Shown: positions 1 through 7,022 of the stretch, one piece after another
How positions within the stretch are numbered: the stretch's first letter is position 1
How the letters are laid out: each line of letters starts with the position of its first letter
Origin: Leptospira ainazelensis
Lineage (GTDB): Bacteria; Spirochaetota; Leptospiria; Leptospirales; Leptospiraceae
Assembly (NCBI RefSeq): GCF_016918785.1
Contig: NZ_JAFFPT010000007.1
Coordinates: 1-8,026, forward strand
Reading direction: 5' to 3'
DNA: 8,026 nt
The notes under the pieces: model-generated
Database searches by the model: none
What the model was told of the DNA's origin: nothing
Seen by the model: only the letters and a program-made list of their open reading frames with translations
Position numbers and translations under genes: made by a program

Positions 1-48
1 TTTTTAGGATACGTGAGTCCTGCGGAATTTGAAGAACGAATTGCTTAA
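1..48 (+). pseudogene. C-terminal end of an IS3-family transposase (cut by window edge)
   Basis: Frame 1 reads 15 residues, FLGYVSPAEFEERIA, and then a TAA stop. The pattern 'LGY-SPAEFE' close to the stop is the usual end of IS3-family OrfB (DDE integrase-type) transposases, where it follows the 'YN..RPHS.LGY' block. Only the tail lies in this window, so I cannot say whether the gene is intact upstream. It runs towards the second, degraded IS3 copy on the opposite strand. Confidence 0.75.
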
Positions 49-76
49 AAAGTGTCTCCAAAAACGTAACTAGGCT
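1..76 (+). mobile_element. Right end of an IS3-family insertion sequence
   Basis: After the transposase stop at 46-48 comes 'gtgtctccaaaaacgtaactaggct'. This resembles, base for base in several blocks, the terminal repeat of the opposite-strand IS at 994-1018 ('actcaattccggggctaggtcc'), with a shared 'ctagg' close to the outer end. I therefore place the right end near 76. The exact last base is uncertain, and no target-site duplication can be checked because the left end is outside the window. Confidence 0.5.
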
Positions 77-154
77 ATAATTAGCTCTTACGAAAGTTAA
101 TTCTTTTTTATTAAAATGAGCGAAAATGAGTTTCTTTTTTCTTCTTCGAAAATG

Positions 155-526
155 CATTCTATTTGCTCATCTTGAATAGAATGAATATCGACTCCTCTTT
201 CGGAGGCCCAATTTAAAAAAGTTTTCGATGTAAATTCAGGTTTAGTTGCTCTACCGCTAAACGTCCGTAGTCATCAATTATATTCAGAATTCTGAGTATT
301 CTTTCAGAATAAAATGAATCCGACTGAAGTCCATGGACCATCGTTCTCCCGAATTCTTAGGAAGAAGCTTTAGAACCGTAGACAATGAGATTCTCTTTCG
401 CTTTCGTTTGATTCGATATTTAAACCCAATTCTGAATACAAACGATAGATTCGCTTATGATTGACCAAGTCCTCTTGTCGGATGAAATCATGGATCTGCG
501 GTAACTGACCCTTTTATATTTATATG
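155..526 (-). pseudogene. Remains of IS3-family orfB transposase (DDE), multiple frameshifts
   Basis: Translating the minus strand in shifting frames recovers the order of an IS3 OrfB. A degraded 'YRR' region near 500 is followed by a basic 'IKRKRKR' linker near 400. Then comes 'GERWSMDF' with the first catalytic Asp at 329-331, and after a frame change 'ILNIIDDYGRLAVEQL' with the second catalytic Asp around 270-275. After another change comes 'FLNWASERGVDIHSIQ' at about 225-172. At least three frame changes and several stops are present. The final 'QN.FIE.FN' and 'LGY' blocks are absent or unrecognisable. It is clearly dead, and it continues the coding sequence that stops at 527. Confidence 0.8.
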
Positions 527-964
527 CTAAAAACGGATCCGGTCCTTTAGTTCCCTATCTTTTTCCAAAGTCTTAGAACGGTGCCAAAAGCCAGTTCTTG
601 AAATTTGTAAAAGACGACAAGATTTGCGTTCTCCTAATTGCGGTCTGATTAACATGATCGCCTCCTGTTTCTGCTCTGGCTTACCACTTTTTTCGAGCAG
701 CATCTTGATGGCTTCGTTTTTCAAAGCAACCCCCGCATAGAGCTTCTTGAGCTTGTTATTTTCATCTTTTAACGATTTCATACGTTTTATATCGTTTAGC
801 TCCACGCCTCCGTATTTGGATCGCCATCTATAAAAGGTATTCGCACTGATCCCATGCTTACGACACACCTCTGAAGTTAAAACTCCTGACTCCGATTCCT
901 TTAGTATCTTATGGATCTGATTTTCGTTAAAACGCTTCTTCCTATTTTCCTCCAAAGTTAACAT
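527..964 (-). pseudogene. IS3-family orfA fused in frame to the start of orfB, truncated
   Basis: The 145-residue reading frame begins with an HTH_Tnp_1-type OrfA. Residues about 11-50 hold the helix-turn-helix ('VCRKHGISANTFYRWRSKYGG'-type pattern), and residues 55-90 a leucine-zipper-like segment (RMKSLKDENNKLKKLY). Then follow residues typical of the N-terminus of OrfB (ERKSCRLLQISRTGFW). A stop at 527 cuts it off before the DDE domain. The 'AAAAAAG' run at 693-687 resembles the IS3 programmed-frameshift site, but here the downstream frame is already continuous. The ATG at 962-964 is probably not the original start: GGAGG at 949-953 is followed after 5 bases by AGG (941-943), then the usual KKRF start, which suggests an ATG changed to AGG. 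Confidence 0.8.
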
Positions 965-993
965 CTCTTTGGAGAATTTTCAACATTCTAATT

Positions 994-1018
994 GGCACTC
1001 AATTCCGGGGCTAGGTCC
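994..1018 (-). repeat. Left terminal inverted repeat of the minus-strand IS3 element
   Basis: Read on the minus strand this is 'ggacctagccccggaattg' followed by 'agtgcc'. It has the layout of IS3-family ends ('tga.ct..cccc.gaattg.gtcc') and sits about 30 bases outside the orfA start region. The outermost base is uncertain by a few positions. The opposite end is lost, so no matching repeat or duplication from the same copy can be paired with it. Confidence 0.55.
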
Positions 1019-1022
1019 GATT

Positions 1023-1070
1023 CACTTTCGATAGAAGCTCAGTCCGAATTCTTAGTATGCATCGAAAGTG
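1023..1070. repeat. Perfect 10-bp inverted repeat just outside the IS end
   Basis: CACTTTCGAT at 1023-1032 is the exact reverse complement of ATCGAAAGTG at 1061-1070, with 28 bases between the arms. It starts five bases beyond the presumed IS terminus. It could form a stem-loop in RNA or bind a dimeric regulator, but no T-run follows, so it is not a standard intrinsic terminator. Confidence 0.6.
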
Positions 1071-1196
1071 GAAGTATACAAATTTTAGATCGAAATTTAG
1101 AGGGTTTTCGATATATAAAGAATCGTATGAAAACCGACTTACTCTTTAGATTTAACTCATGTTTTATCATGAATCGGTATTACTAAAAGGAGAAGG

Positions 1197-1247
1197 ATGG
1201 AACAAATTATCAGTGTTGATTCTGACTTTTCTATTTATGGAACATAG
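1197..1247 (+). other. Possible 16-codon peptide or gene-start remnant
   Basis: ATG at 1197 follows a purine-rich AAAAGGAGAAGG stretch that could bind the ribosome, although it nearly touches the start codon. The frame gives MEQIISVDSDFSIYGT and a TAG stop. It is too short to recognise. It may be the start of a lost gene or chance. Low confidence that it is translated to any purpose. Confidence 0.15.
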
Positions 1248-1368
1248 AAAGGAATTATTTTGCAAAATTTATTGAATGTATAAAACGCGACGTCTCCGCT
1301 CTACAAGGCGATCAAAAGTCGCTTAATTGATACTTGAACTTTTCTCTGAACACTATAAACGTAGATCT

Positions 1369-1926
1369 ATGAGAAAAATCGTTTTTGGAATCAATATTAC
1401 CGCTGACGGATATTGCAGCCACACGGACATGATAGCCGACGAGGAGTTGCACACATTCTTCACTCGGCTCCTGCTTACAGCAGATCTCCTTCTCTACGGA
1501 AGGGTCACATATCAACTCATGGTGCCGTTTTGGCCCGAAATCGCCAGGGAACAATCGGAGTCAAAAGCAACCAATGAGTTCGCTCGCCTCTTTGACTCTC
1601 TTGACAAGGTCGTTTTCTCCACCACATGGAAACACGTTGAGGGAGCGAACACTAGGCTCGTTAGCACGGACATTGCGAAAGAGGTGCTTACACTCAGAGA
1701 GCAACCGGGAAACGATATTTGCGTGGGCAGTTTGAGCATTGCCTCCCAGCTTTCGGAACGTGGTTTAATTGACGAGTATCACTTCGTGATTCATCCGGTC
1801 ATTGCGGGAAAAGGTCCGCGCTTATTCGATACCGTGAAGTTGCAAGAGAGGCTTCGTCTAGACTTCCTTGGTTCGGAAACTTTTCAATCCGGCGTCGTCG
1901 CCCTTCACTACAAAAAGCATACATAA
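1369..1926 (+). CDS. Dihydrofolate reductase-like (RibD C-terminal domain) family protein
   Basis: 185 residues. It belongs by pattern to the RibD C-terminal/dihydrofolate reductase fold group (COG0262, YyaP/YwjB-like), small NADPH-binding reductases whose substrates are mostly unknown. Visible marks are the first strand [15 protein letters not shown] (residues 1-15), [12 protein letters not shown] (about 40-51), [13 protein letters not shown] (about 116-128, the nucleotide-binding part), and [18 protein letters not shown] (132-149) followed by PRLF, the family's most typical block. I chose ATG 1369 because the fold begins there; an in-frame TTG at 1327 would add 14 residues unlike the family. 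No strong ribosome binding site is visible. It stands alone on the plus strand, next to IS remains, and by eye is richer in GC than the two genes after it, so it may have come in separately. A true folate or riboflavin role is not supported. Confidence 0.85.
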   Translation: MRKIVFGINITADGYCSHTDMIADEELHTFFTRLLLTADLLLYGRVTYQLMVPFWPEIAREQSESKATNEFARLFDSLDKVVFSTTWKHVEGANTRLVSTDIAKEVLTLREQPGNDICVGSLSIASQLSERGLIDEYHFVIHPVIAGKGPRLFDTVKLQERLRLDFLGSETFQSGVVALHYKKHT

Positions 1927-2049
1927 GAAAAGGATCATACGATTTTTGGGAATATCGTCTAAAGCAAAACAATGATTATTCAACTATGCATTTTTTTTTC
2001 ATCTCGCGAACGTTAAATGACATTGGGAATATTATTTCTGGAATTCAAA

Positions 2050-2580
2050 TTGAAAAGAAACCCGATTATTTTACTGGTATTTCTAATCATATTTTCAATT
2101 CAATGTCAGAAAACAGAAGTATCTGAAGACCTATCTCTGAGTAGGAGTTTATCCCAAGAGGACCTCGAAACTTTATTATTGCTCAATTCTAAGGATTCAA
2201 TTGTTTCATTCTTTAAACATAGTTCGTTGCTGGTAGAAATCGGAAGTCAATCGGTTGCGTCTAGTAAAAGAAAAAATAACTTAGATTATACGCTAAATCC
2301 AAATGGGAAATTATCAAAATCTTTTCCATCCTCTCCATGCGGTATAGATGTTCAAGGATCATGGAAAATCGAGGGAAATGTAATTTTCATTCATGGCTCC
2401 TGGATAATTCCAGGAGCAAATTGTCAGAATGATTTTTTAAAGAACCTTGAGCATAAAGGGATTCAAAAAGTGTTTAAGCATAAATTGTTTCATTTTAAAA
2501 AAGAAAAGGATAACGAGAGTCAAATCTTCGTAAATTTCGGGCAAAAGGAAAAAGTCAAAGTTTTTGTTCAAAAGTTGTGA
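2050..2580 (+). CDS. Putative lipoprotein, function unknown
   Basis: 176 residues from a TTG start. The N-terminus is a lipoprotein signal peptide: MKRN, then a hydrophobic stretch (IILLVFLIIFSI) and Gln-Cys, with the lipidated Cys at residue 19. This is a spirochaete-type lipobox, so the protein is probably anchored in the inner or outer membrane. An in-frame ATG at 2017 would put 11 extra, partly hydrophobic residues before the basic region; TTG 2050 gives a standard signal peptide and has GGAA at 2040-2043 as a weak ribosome binding site. The mature part has two further Cys (in SPCGID and GANCQN) that could form a disulfide, and a 'GSWKIEGNVIFIHGSW' segment suggestive of beta strands, like small lipocalin-type proteins, though that is only a guess. 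The last third is Lys-rich. I do not recognise the family. Confidence 0.7.
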   Translation: MKRNPIILLVFLIIFSIQCQKTEVSEDLSLSRSLSQEDLETLLLLNSKDSIVSFFKHSSLLVEIGSQSVASSKRKNNLDYTLNPNGKLSKSFPSSPCGIDVQGSWKIEGNVIFIHGSWIIPGANCQNDFLKNLEHKGIQKVFKHKLFHFKKEKDNESQIFVNFGQKEKVKVFVQKL

Positions 2581-2606
2581 TCGAGATCAATCGAAGGGCC
2601 CTATAA

Positions 2607-2762
2607 ATGACGGACAATTTTTTTATAGGATTAAACGCCTTATACGAACTTGTATTCGGTTCTTGTTCAGCGCTCAGAGGCTCGAATTTAGCAGGCGAAA
2701 GTATTCCGGTCTTGCTACGTCCGCGACTCTCCTTGATTCGGTGCAATGATTTAAAACCGTAA
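2607..2762 (+). CDS. Doubtful 51-residue ORF
   Basis: ATG at 2607 has a GAAGGG sequence about 8 bases upstream and lies 26 bases after the lipoprotein stop, so it could be the second cistron of that transcript. The product begins MTDNFFIGLNALYELVFGSC and ends Arg/Leu-rich before TAA. There is no signal peptide and no recognised motif. The two Cys and the C-terminal 'PVLLRPRLSLIRC' segment do not identify a family. It may be a remnant of a longer gene or chance. Overlapping frames on both strands here look no better. Confidence 0.25.
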   Translation: MTDNFFIGLNALYELVFGSCSALRGSNLAGESIPVLLRPRLSLIRCNDLKP

Positions 2763-2788
2763 GCAAAAGATAAGAATATTATAAATTT

Positions 2789-4056
2789 ATGAAAACACTT
2801 TTAGATTCTAAAAACCTATGTCGGATAAACATTTTCTTTTTTTTCTTCACTCATTGTATTAGCACTCAGATTGGCAGTGGATATACGTCGAAATCAAGAA
2901 TATCTATTTTTTCGAAGCCTGATAAAAGTAGCGTAGTCGCTTTTGAGATCAAAGAGAATTCCAATTTTACTATTTTGGAGCAAATTTTAAAAAAGATTCT
3001 AAACATTCAGGTGATTGGTTTAAAATAAAAAAGGATAACCGCGTCGGATTTTTAGAAAATAATAAAAATAATTCAGCGCTAATTTTTCTAAACTTAAATG
3101 AACCTAAATACGGTTTAGTAGTCGCAACCTCATTGTTCTTAAGAAGTGAACCGTCCGTTGAAAGTAAACCGATCGAGAAATTAGCTACCAAAGATATTGT
3201 CGAGATCATTGAAGATAGTAAATCCTCTACATCGGTTCAAGGTAAAATTGGATTTTGGATAAGAGTAAAAACAAAAAATCAGAATTTTGGTTTTGTATTT
3301 TCCCCTTATGTTGCCATAGGAAATTCAATCGAAAGCCTCTCCTCGTTGACGGATATTGAAACTAATGAGATAGGATGGGCTTACGTTAAAAATAAACCAA
3401 ATTTTATTTTTTCATTACAAAATAAAATTTTTAAGAAAAAAGAAAATGATCAAATTAAAAAAAATGAATTCTATTTAGTTAGGGCTAGATATGTTACCAA
3501 GGACGGAAAAGTATTTTTTAGATTATTAAAACAAGAAGCTCGTTTAGAAGATTGGTATTCAGAACTTGAAATTACAAAAATTGCAGATTGTTATATCCCG
3601 GCCGAAGGTGTAATCATTTCAAATAAATACGCTTCTTTATATTCTAAAATACGCGAAGAAGACGGGAAAAAAATAAAAATCTTCGAGTTTTTAAGCCAGG
3701 AAGTAAATGATGATATTAATCCTGAGCATACTCGTATCGAAACTTTTGATTGGAAGAGAAAAAAATACTCTGTCGTAATTACGAGTCATAAATTTGAAAA
3801 TGACGAATGCAGAGGATGTTTTTTACCTGAATTATATAATTTAGTGTATGTTTTAGAAGAAAAGGGTAATTCATTTAACATTATTTTCAACTCCGGCGGT
3901 TGGAGAAGTGCCTCATTTTCTAATTACGATCGACCCAGGATTACAATCAATGATAGCCCGCCCCCCGAAGGAGATGACTCTCCAAGCCGAATCATTTCTT
4001 CCGATTTCGAATTTAATGGAAAAGAGTTTGTATTAAAATCCGAAACCAATCAATAA
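2789..4056 (+). pseudogene. SH3-domain exported protein, broken by a one-base frameshift
   Basis: Two reading frames join into one protein of about 422 residues if one A is restored in the AAA run at 2982-2984. Frame one reads ...FTILEQ; the shifted frame continues NFKKDSKHSGDWFKIKKDNRVGF, the natural second half of a bacterial SH3 domain ('GDWFKI....RVGF'). The N-terminus has Lys/Arg followed by INIFFFFFTHC, an export signal; Cys23 may be lipidated, though His before it is unusual. A first SH3-like unit lies at about residues 30-90 and a second around 'LFLRSEP' to 'GFWIRVKTKNQNFGFV'. A third, weaker repeat and an unrecognised C-terminal domain with 'ECRGC' follow. SH3b units often bind cell-wall or protein ligands. 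The 5' piece alone stops at 3028; an internal TTG at 3133 could start the 3' piece but would lack the signal. A sequencing error is the main alternative. Confidence 0.75.
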
Positions 4057-4057
4057 A

Positions 4058-4192
4058 AACGGTCTCCAAAATGTTCACGGCTTAGACATCCAGACGGGAA
4101 AAAAGTTTCTTTTGTTCCAAGCCGATCTGCATTTCATCGTAAACGAATCCTTGAAAAAAATACGAGCGACCGGACTACCAACTTCTTCATGA
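4058..4192 (+). pseudogene. Possible 3' remnant of an Imm11/DUF1629-like gene
   Basis: In one frame the 134 bases after the SH3 gene read NGLQNVHGLDIQTGKKFLLF, then QADLHFIVNESLKKIRATGL, then PTSS and TGA at 4190-4192. The order 'LF...D..FIVNESLK..I...GL' near a stop resembles the end of Imm11/DUF1629 immunity-type proteins ('FR.....VSE.LK.AL....LTGL.F'), which are numerous in Leptospira. No start or upstream body is present, and the frame runs back into the SH3 gene out of phase. So it is a leftover tail at most, from a deletion that joined the two. The assignment rests on a short stretch and could be wrong. Confidence 0.35.
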
Positions 4193-4240
4193 ATGGAGGA
4201 AAATACTCGACGTCTAATATTTGTTCCAAAATGGTTAATT

Positions 4241-6097
4241 ATGCCTCAGTATAGATCTCGTACCTCCACTCATGGACGTAATATGGCCGGCGCAAGAGCC
4301 CTCTGGCGCGCGACTGGTATGAAAGACAATGATTTTGGAAAACCGATCATTGCAATCGCCAACTCTTTTACTCAGTTTGTCCCCGGCCACGTACATCTGA
4401 AAGACTTGGGTCAACTCGTCGCACGAGAAATCGAAAAAGCGGGGGGAGTGGCAAAAGAATTCAACACGATCGCAGTGGACGACGGTATCGCTATGGGTCA
4501 CAGCGGAATGTTATATTCTCTTCCAAGCCGGGATCTCATCGCCGACTCAGTAGAATACATGGTAAACGCCCATACGGCCGATGCGTTAGTCTGCATCTCG
4601 AATTGTGATAAAATCACTCCCGGTATGTTGATGGCAGCTCTTAGGCTGAACATCCCGACCGTCTTCGTTTCCGGAGGTCCTATGGAAGCCGGAAAGGTAA
4701 CGTGGGGAGGGGAAGTTCGCAAACTCGATCTGATCGATGCGATGATGGAAGCGGGAAACCCGAATGTATCCGACGAAAAAGTCGCAGAACTGGAACGTTC
4801 GGCTTGTCCTACCTGCGGCTCCTGCTCAGGAATGTTTACCGCAAATTCCATGAACTGTCTTACCGAAGCCTTGGGTCTTTCGCTTCCGGGTAACGGTTCC
4901 ACTCTTGCCACTCACGCCGACAGAAAACAATTATTTCTAACTGCGGGCAATCTGATCGTCGAACTTGCAAAACGATACTATGAACAAGACGACCAATCGG
5001 TTCTTCCAAGAAACATCGCAAATTACGAAGCATTCCAAAACGCGATGAGTTTGGACGTCGCCATGGGAGGATCCACAAATACGGTCCTTCATATTCTTGC
5101 CGCCGCAAACGAAGCCGGTATTCATTTTAAGATGGAAGATATCGATAAGATTTCTCGGAGAACTCCCTGTATCTGTAAAGTAGCTCCCGCGAGCCAGAAA
5201 TATCATATGGAAGACGTTCATAGAGCGGGCGGAGTGATCGGGATTCTTGCCGAATTGGATCGAGTCGGTTTGATCAACCGAGACGTTCCTACGGTTCATT
5301 CTTCTACATTAGGAAAAGCTTTAGAAGAATGGGATATCGTTCGTCAGGCTTCCGGGTCCAAGGCTTTCGCCTTATTCTCCGCCGCACCGGGGGGGATTCC
5401 CACAACGGAAGCATTCTCCCAATCCAAACGTTGGCCGGAACTTGACTTGGATCGGGTCAACGGTTGTATCCGCGAAGTCGAACACGCTTATTCCCAAGAC
5501 GGAGGACTCGCCGTTCTCTATGGGAATATCGCCCCCGAAGGTTGTATCGTAAAGACAGCCGGGGTGGACGAATCGATCTGGAAATTCAAAGGAAGAGTCC
5601 GTGTGATGGAAAGCCAGGAAGAAGCGGTCTCCAAAATATTGGGCAACGAAGTTGTAGAAGGTGATATCGTCGTAATCCGTTATGAAGGACCAAAGGGCGG
5701 TCCGGGAATGCAGGAAATGTTGTATCCGACCACCTATTTAAAATCCAAAGGTTTAGGAAAGTCTTGTGCGCTTCTTACCGACGGAAGATTCTCCGGAGGA
5801 ACTTCGGGACTTTCCATCGGCCACGTTTCTCCCGAAGCCGCCGAAGGCGGGGCGATCGGACTTGTGGAAGAAGGGGACACGATCGAAATCGATATCCCGG
5901 ATCGATCCATTCATCTTAGAATTTCCGACGCAGATCTCGCAAAACGCAGAGAAGCGATGGAAGCAAAAGGTAAAAACGCTTGGAAGCCGCAATCTCGTAA
6001 GAGAGTCGTTTCACCGGCTCTCCGCGCGTATGCGGCGATGACGACCTCCGCGCATACCGGAGCGGTGAGGGACGTAAGTCAAGTGGAACCTAAGTAA
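4241..6097 (+). CDS. ilvD: Dihydroxy-acid dehydratase
   Basis: 618 residues, the usual length for the long (E. coli-type) IlvD. It dehydrates 2,3-dihydroxy-isovalerate and 2,3-dihydroxy-3-methylvalerate to the 2-oxo acids, the third common step of valine and isoleucine synthesis, and also feeds leucine and pantothenate. Almost unbroken agreement with the family is visible: [40 protein letters not shown] (Asp81, Mg), [12 protein letters not shown] (Cys122 cluster, Asp123 and Lys124 metal), [10 protein letters not shown] (Cys195 cluster), GGPGMQEM (Glu492) and [16 protein letters not shown] (active Ser518). Residue 49 is Gly, where [2Fe-2S]-type enzymes have the third Cys, so an oxygen-sensitive [4Fe-4S] cluster as in E. 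coli is likely. ATG 4241 gives [13 protein letters not shown], matching the family start. ATG 4193 would add 16 unrelated residues. Neither has a good ribosome binding site; GGAGGA at 4196-4201 is too far from 4241. It stands alone, with no other ilv gene beside it. Confidence 0.97.
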   Translation: MPQYRSRTSTHGRNMAGARALWRATGMKDNDFGKPIIAIANSFTQFVPGHVHLKDLGQLVAREIEKAGGVAKEFNTIAVDDGIAMGHSGMLYSLPSRDLIADSVEYMVNAHTADALVCISNCDKITPGMLMAALRLNIPTVFVSGGPMEAGKVTWGGEVRKLDLIDAMMEAGNPNVSDEKVAELERSACPTCGSCSGMFTANSMNCLTEALGLSLPGNGSTLATHADRKQLFLTAGNLIVELAKRYYEQDDQSVLPRNIANYEAFQNAMSLDVAMGGSTNTVLHILAAANEAGIHFKMEDIDKISRRTPCICKVAPASQKYHMEDVHRAGGVIGILAELDRVGLINRDVPTVHSSTLGKALEEWDIVRQASGSKAFALFSAAPGGIPTTEAFSQSKRWPELDLDRVNGCIREVEHAYSQDGGLAVLYGNIAPEGCIVKTAGVDESIWKFKGRVRVMESQEEAVSKILGNEVVEGDIVVIRYEGPKGGPGMQEMLYPTTYLKSKGLGKSCALLTDGRFSGGTSGLSIGHVSPEAAEGGAIGLVEEGDTIEIDIPDRSIHLRISDADLAKRREAMEAKGKNAWKPQSRKRVVSPALRAYAAMTTSAHTGAVRDVSQVEPK

Positions 6098-6132
6098 ACC
6101 TATTTTCCTTCAATGGAGTTTTCTTTGCAGAT

Positions 6133-6708
6133 TTAGACCTTGAGTGAACCGCGGAATGCCCTTACCGCGTAGTAGGAAGGCGCTCCGTTGTGATACACGA
6201 AGACCTTTCCGTATCTATGATCTGCAAAGATGGCTCCGCCGAGTTTTCGAATATCCGCCGGTGTTTTCAACCAGCTAGAGGTTTTCAGATCGAAACTTCC
6301 GAGTTTCTGTAGCTCTCTATACTCTTCTTCCGTTAAAAGTTCAATTCCCATTGCAGCGGCCATATCAACCGCGCTATTCTCCGGTTTATGTTCTTTCCTT
6401 GATTCCAGACCTTCCCGATCATAACAAACACTTCTTCGACCTTTAGGGCTTTCCTCCGAACAGTCATAAAAAATGTATTCTCCCGTCTTTTTATCCTGAC
6501 CGACAACATCCGGTTCACCGCCGGTTCTTTCCATTTCGTGTAGGGTCCAAAGTTTTTCGGAACTCGCTTCCAATCTTTTCCTTACTTTTTCCCACTCAAT
6601 ACCCTCGTGGCGTTTCTTATTTTTCTCAAAACGGACTTTCAGTATTTCGAGTAATATTTCGCGTTGTTCCGATGACAACTCCTTCCGATTTCGATTGGTC
6701 TTGTTCAT
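6133..6708 (-). CDS. DUF4256 family protein
   Basis: 191 residues. Nearly the whole length fits DUF4256, a family of unknown function in many bacteria. Its conserved blocks are in order: ERTGGEPDVV (about 60-69), FYDCSEESPKGRRSVCYD (80-97), MAAAMGIELLTEEEYRELQ (116-134), GSFDLKTSSWLKTPADIR (137-154), and GGAIFADHRYGKVFVYHNGA (157-176), followed by SYYAVRAFRGSL at the end. There is no signal peptide or membrane segment, so it is probably cytoplasmic. The charged first 50 residues look helical. ATG 6708 is preferred over the in-frame TTG at 6747, which would add 13 residues outside the family pattern; GGAG occurs about 20 bases before the ATG, a poor spacing. The gene converges with ilvD; only 35 bases lie between the two stops and I see no clear terminator hairpin there. 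Confidence 0.88.
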   Translation of the reverse strand: MNKTNRNRKELSSEQREILLEILKVRFEKNKKRHEGIEWEKVRKRLEASSEKLWTLHEMERTGGEPDVVGQDKKTGEYIFYDCSEESPKGRRSVCYDREGLESRKEHKPENSAVDMAAAMGIELLTEEEYRELQKLGSFDLKTSSWLKTPADIRKLGGAIFADHRYGKVFVYHNGAPSYYAVRAFRGSLKV

Positions 6709-7022
6709 ACTGGAATAGGATCTCTCTCCGTTATAGGAACTTGTCAAGCTTATACTGACCCGGATTCTACTTTACGCTTTCGACAAGATCTTTTGTTGGG
6801 CGCTTCGCTCAGATACGATCCTACGAAAATAGTTGAGTTTCTTGCGACGTTTTAAGGAGAATGATTCGTTCTCTTGCGGTCCCAACATTCTCTCTGAAAA
6901 CTTACATCGTCTTCTCGTTGTTCGTCGAGTCTGGCGATTGAGAAAAAGAGAGTTTTTGGGAACGAAATTTTAAAGAACCTCCGGAATCCGCTCTTGGAAT
7001 TTTGCAACCGTACTGTATTTTC
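6709..7022. other. Intergenic stretch with a long-range inverted repeat
   Basis: These 314 bases separate two minus-strand genes. They contain TTGACA on the minus strand at 6747-6742, which could be a -35 element for the DUF4256 gene, though no good -10 follows at the normal distance. A small GCG-ctt-CGC hairpin lies at about 6801-6809, and a two-part inverted repeat is listed separately. A 26-codon plus-strand frame at 6861-6941 has AAGGAG almost touching its ATG and no recognisable product, so I do not count it as a gene. I see no tRNA-like fold. Confidence 0.5.
6880..6961. repeat. Two-block inverted repeat, possible structured RNA
   Basis: TCCCAA (6880-6885) and CTCTCT (6890-6895) pair with AGAGAG (6947-6952) and TTGGGA (6956-6961), with small internal mismatches. 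The 51-base loop contains a further CTCG/CGAG pair (6914-6917 with 6926-6929). Twelve paired bases in mirrored order are more than expected casually in AT-rich DNA, but no promoter or terminator defines a transcript. Confidence 0.35.

Larger units (their letters stand above)
110..1018 (-). mobile_element. Degraded IS3-family insertion sequence (IS407/IS3-like), minus strand
   Basis: The element reads right to left: a terminal repeat at 994-1018, an orfA region (964 down to about 690), the fused start of orfB (to 527), then orfB remains in several frames down to at least about 155. Its right end and the part of orfB with the last catalytic Glu are missing. What remains ends close to the presumed end of the plus-strand IS at about 76. 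This fits a second insertion or IS-IS recombination having removed its 3' part. The element cannot move by itself. The 110 boundary is approximate: similarity fades below about 155. Confidence 0.75.
1019..1368. other. Gene-poor stretch between the IS end and the RibD-C gene
   Basis: I find no convincing gene in these 350 bases. They hold a perfect 10-bp inverted repeat (listed separately), a short ORF with a good ribosome binding site at 1197-1247, and a weak GCGAC/GTCGC inverted repeat at 1287-1291 and 1318-1322. An open frame beginning inside the IS end at 992 and running to 1186 has no protein-like pattern and no ribosome binding site. The stretch may be a decayed gene or the control region of a gene lost when the IS arrived. 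Confidence 0.5.

Noticed and set aside
992..1186. 64-codon plus-strand open frame overlapping the IS end
   Set aside because: It starts inside the IS terminal repeat, has no ribosome binding site, and its product has no protein-like pattern; the inverted repeat lies within it.
1287..1322. GCGAC...GTCGC inverted repeat before the RibD-C gene, considered as an integron attC site
   Set aside because: The conserved RYYYAAC and GTTRRRY core sites are missing and the arms are only 5 bp, so the cassette idea is not supported.
1935..2000. ACGAT/ATCGT hairpin followed by a T-run after the RibD-C gene, considered as a terminator
   Set aside because: The stem is only 5 bp and AT-rich with a long loop, and the T-run lies about 30 bases after it, so it does not make a credible intrinsic terminator.
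2555..2746. 63-codon minus-strand frame between the lipoprotein and SH3 genes
   Set aside because: It begins and ends arbitrarily across a gene end and has no ribosome binding site or recognisable motif.
4235..5992. Several open frames of 60-137 codons on the minus strand and in other plus frames within ilvD
   Set aside because: They are shadows of a strongly conserved gene; the products show no family pattern and lack ribosome binding sites.
6861..6941. 26-codon plus-strand frame MIRSLAVPTFSLKTYIVFSL...
   Set aside because: AAGGAG is only about one base from the ATG, too close to work, and the product is not recognisable.
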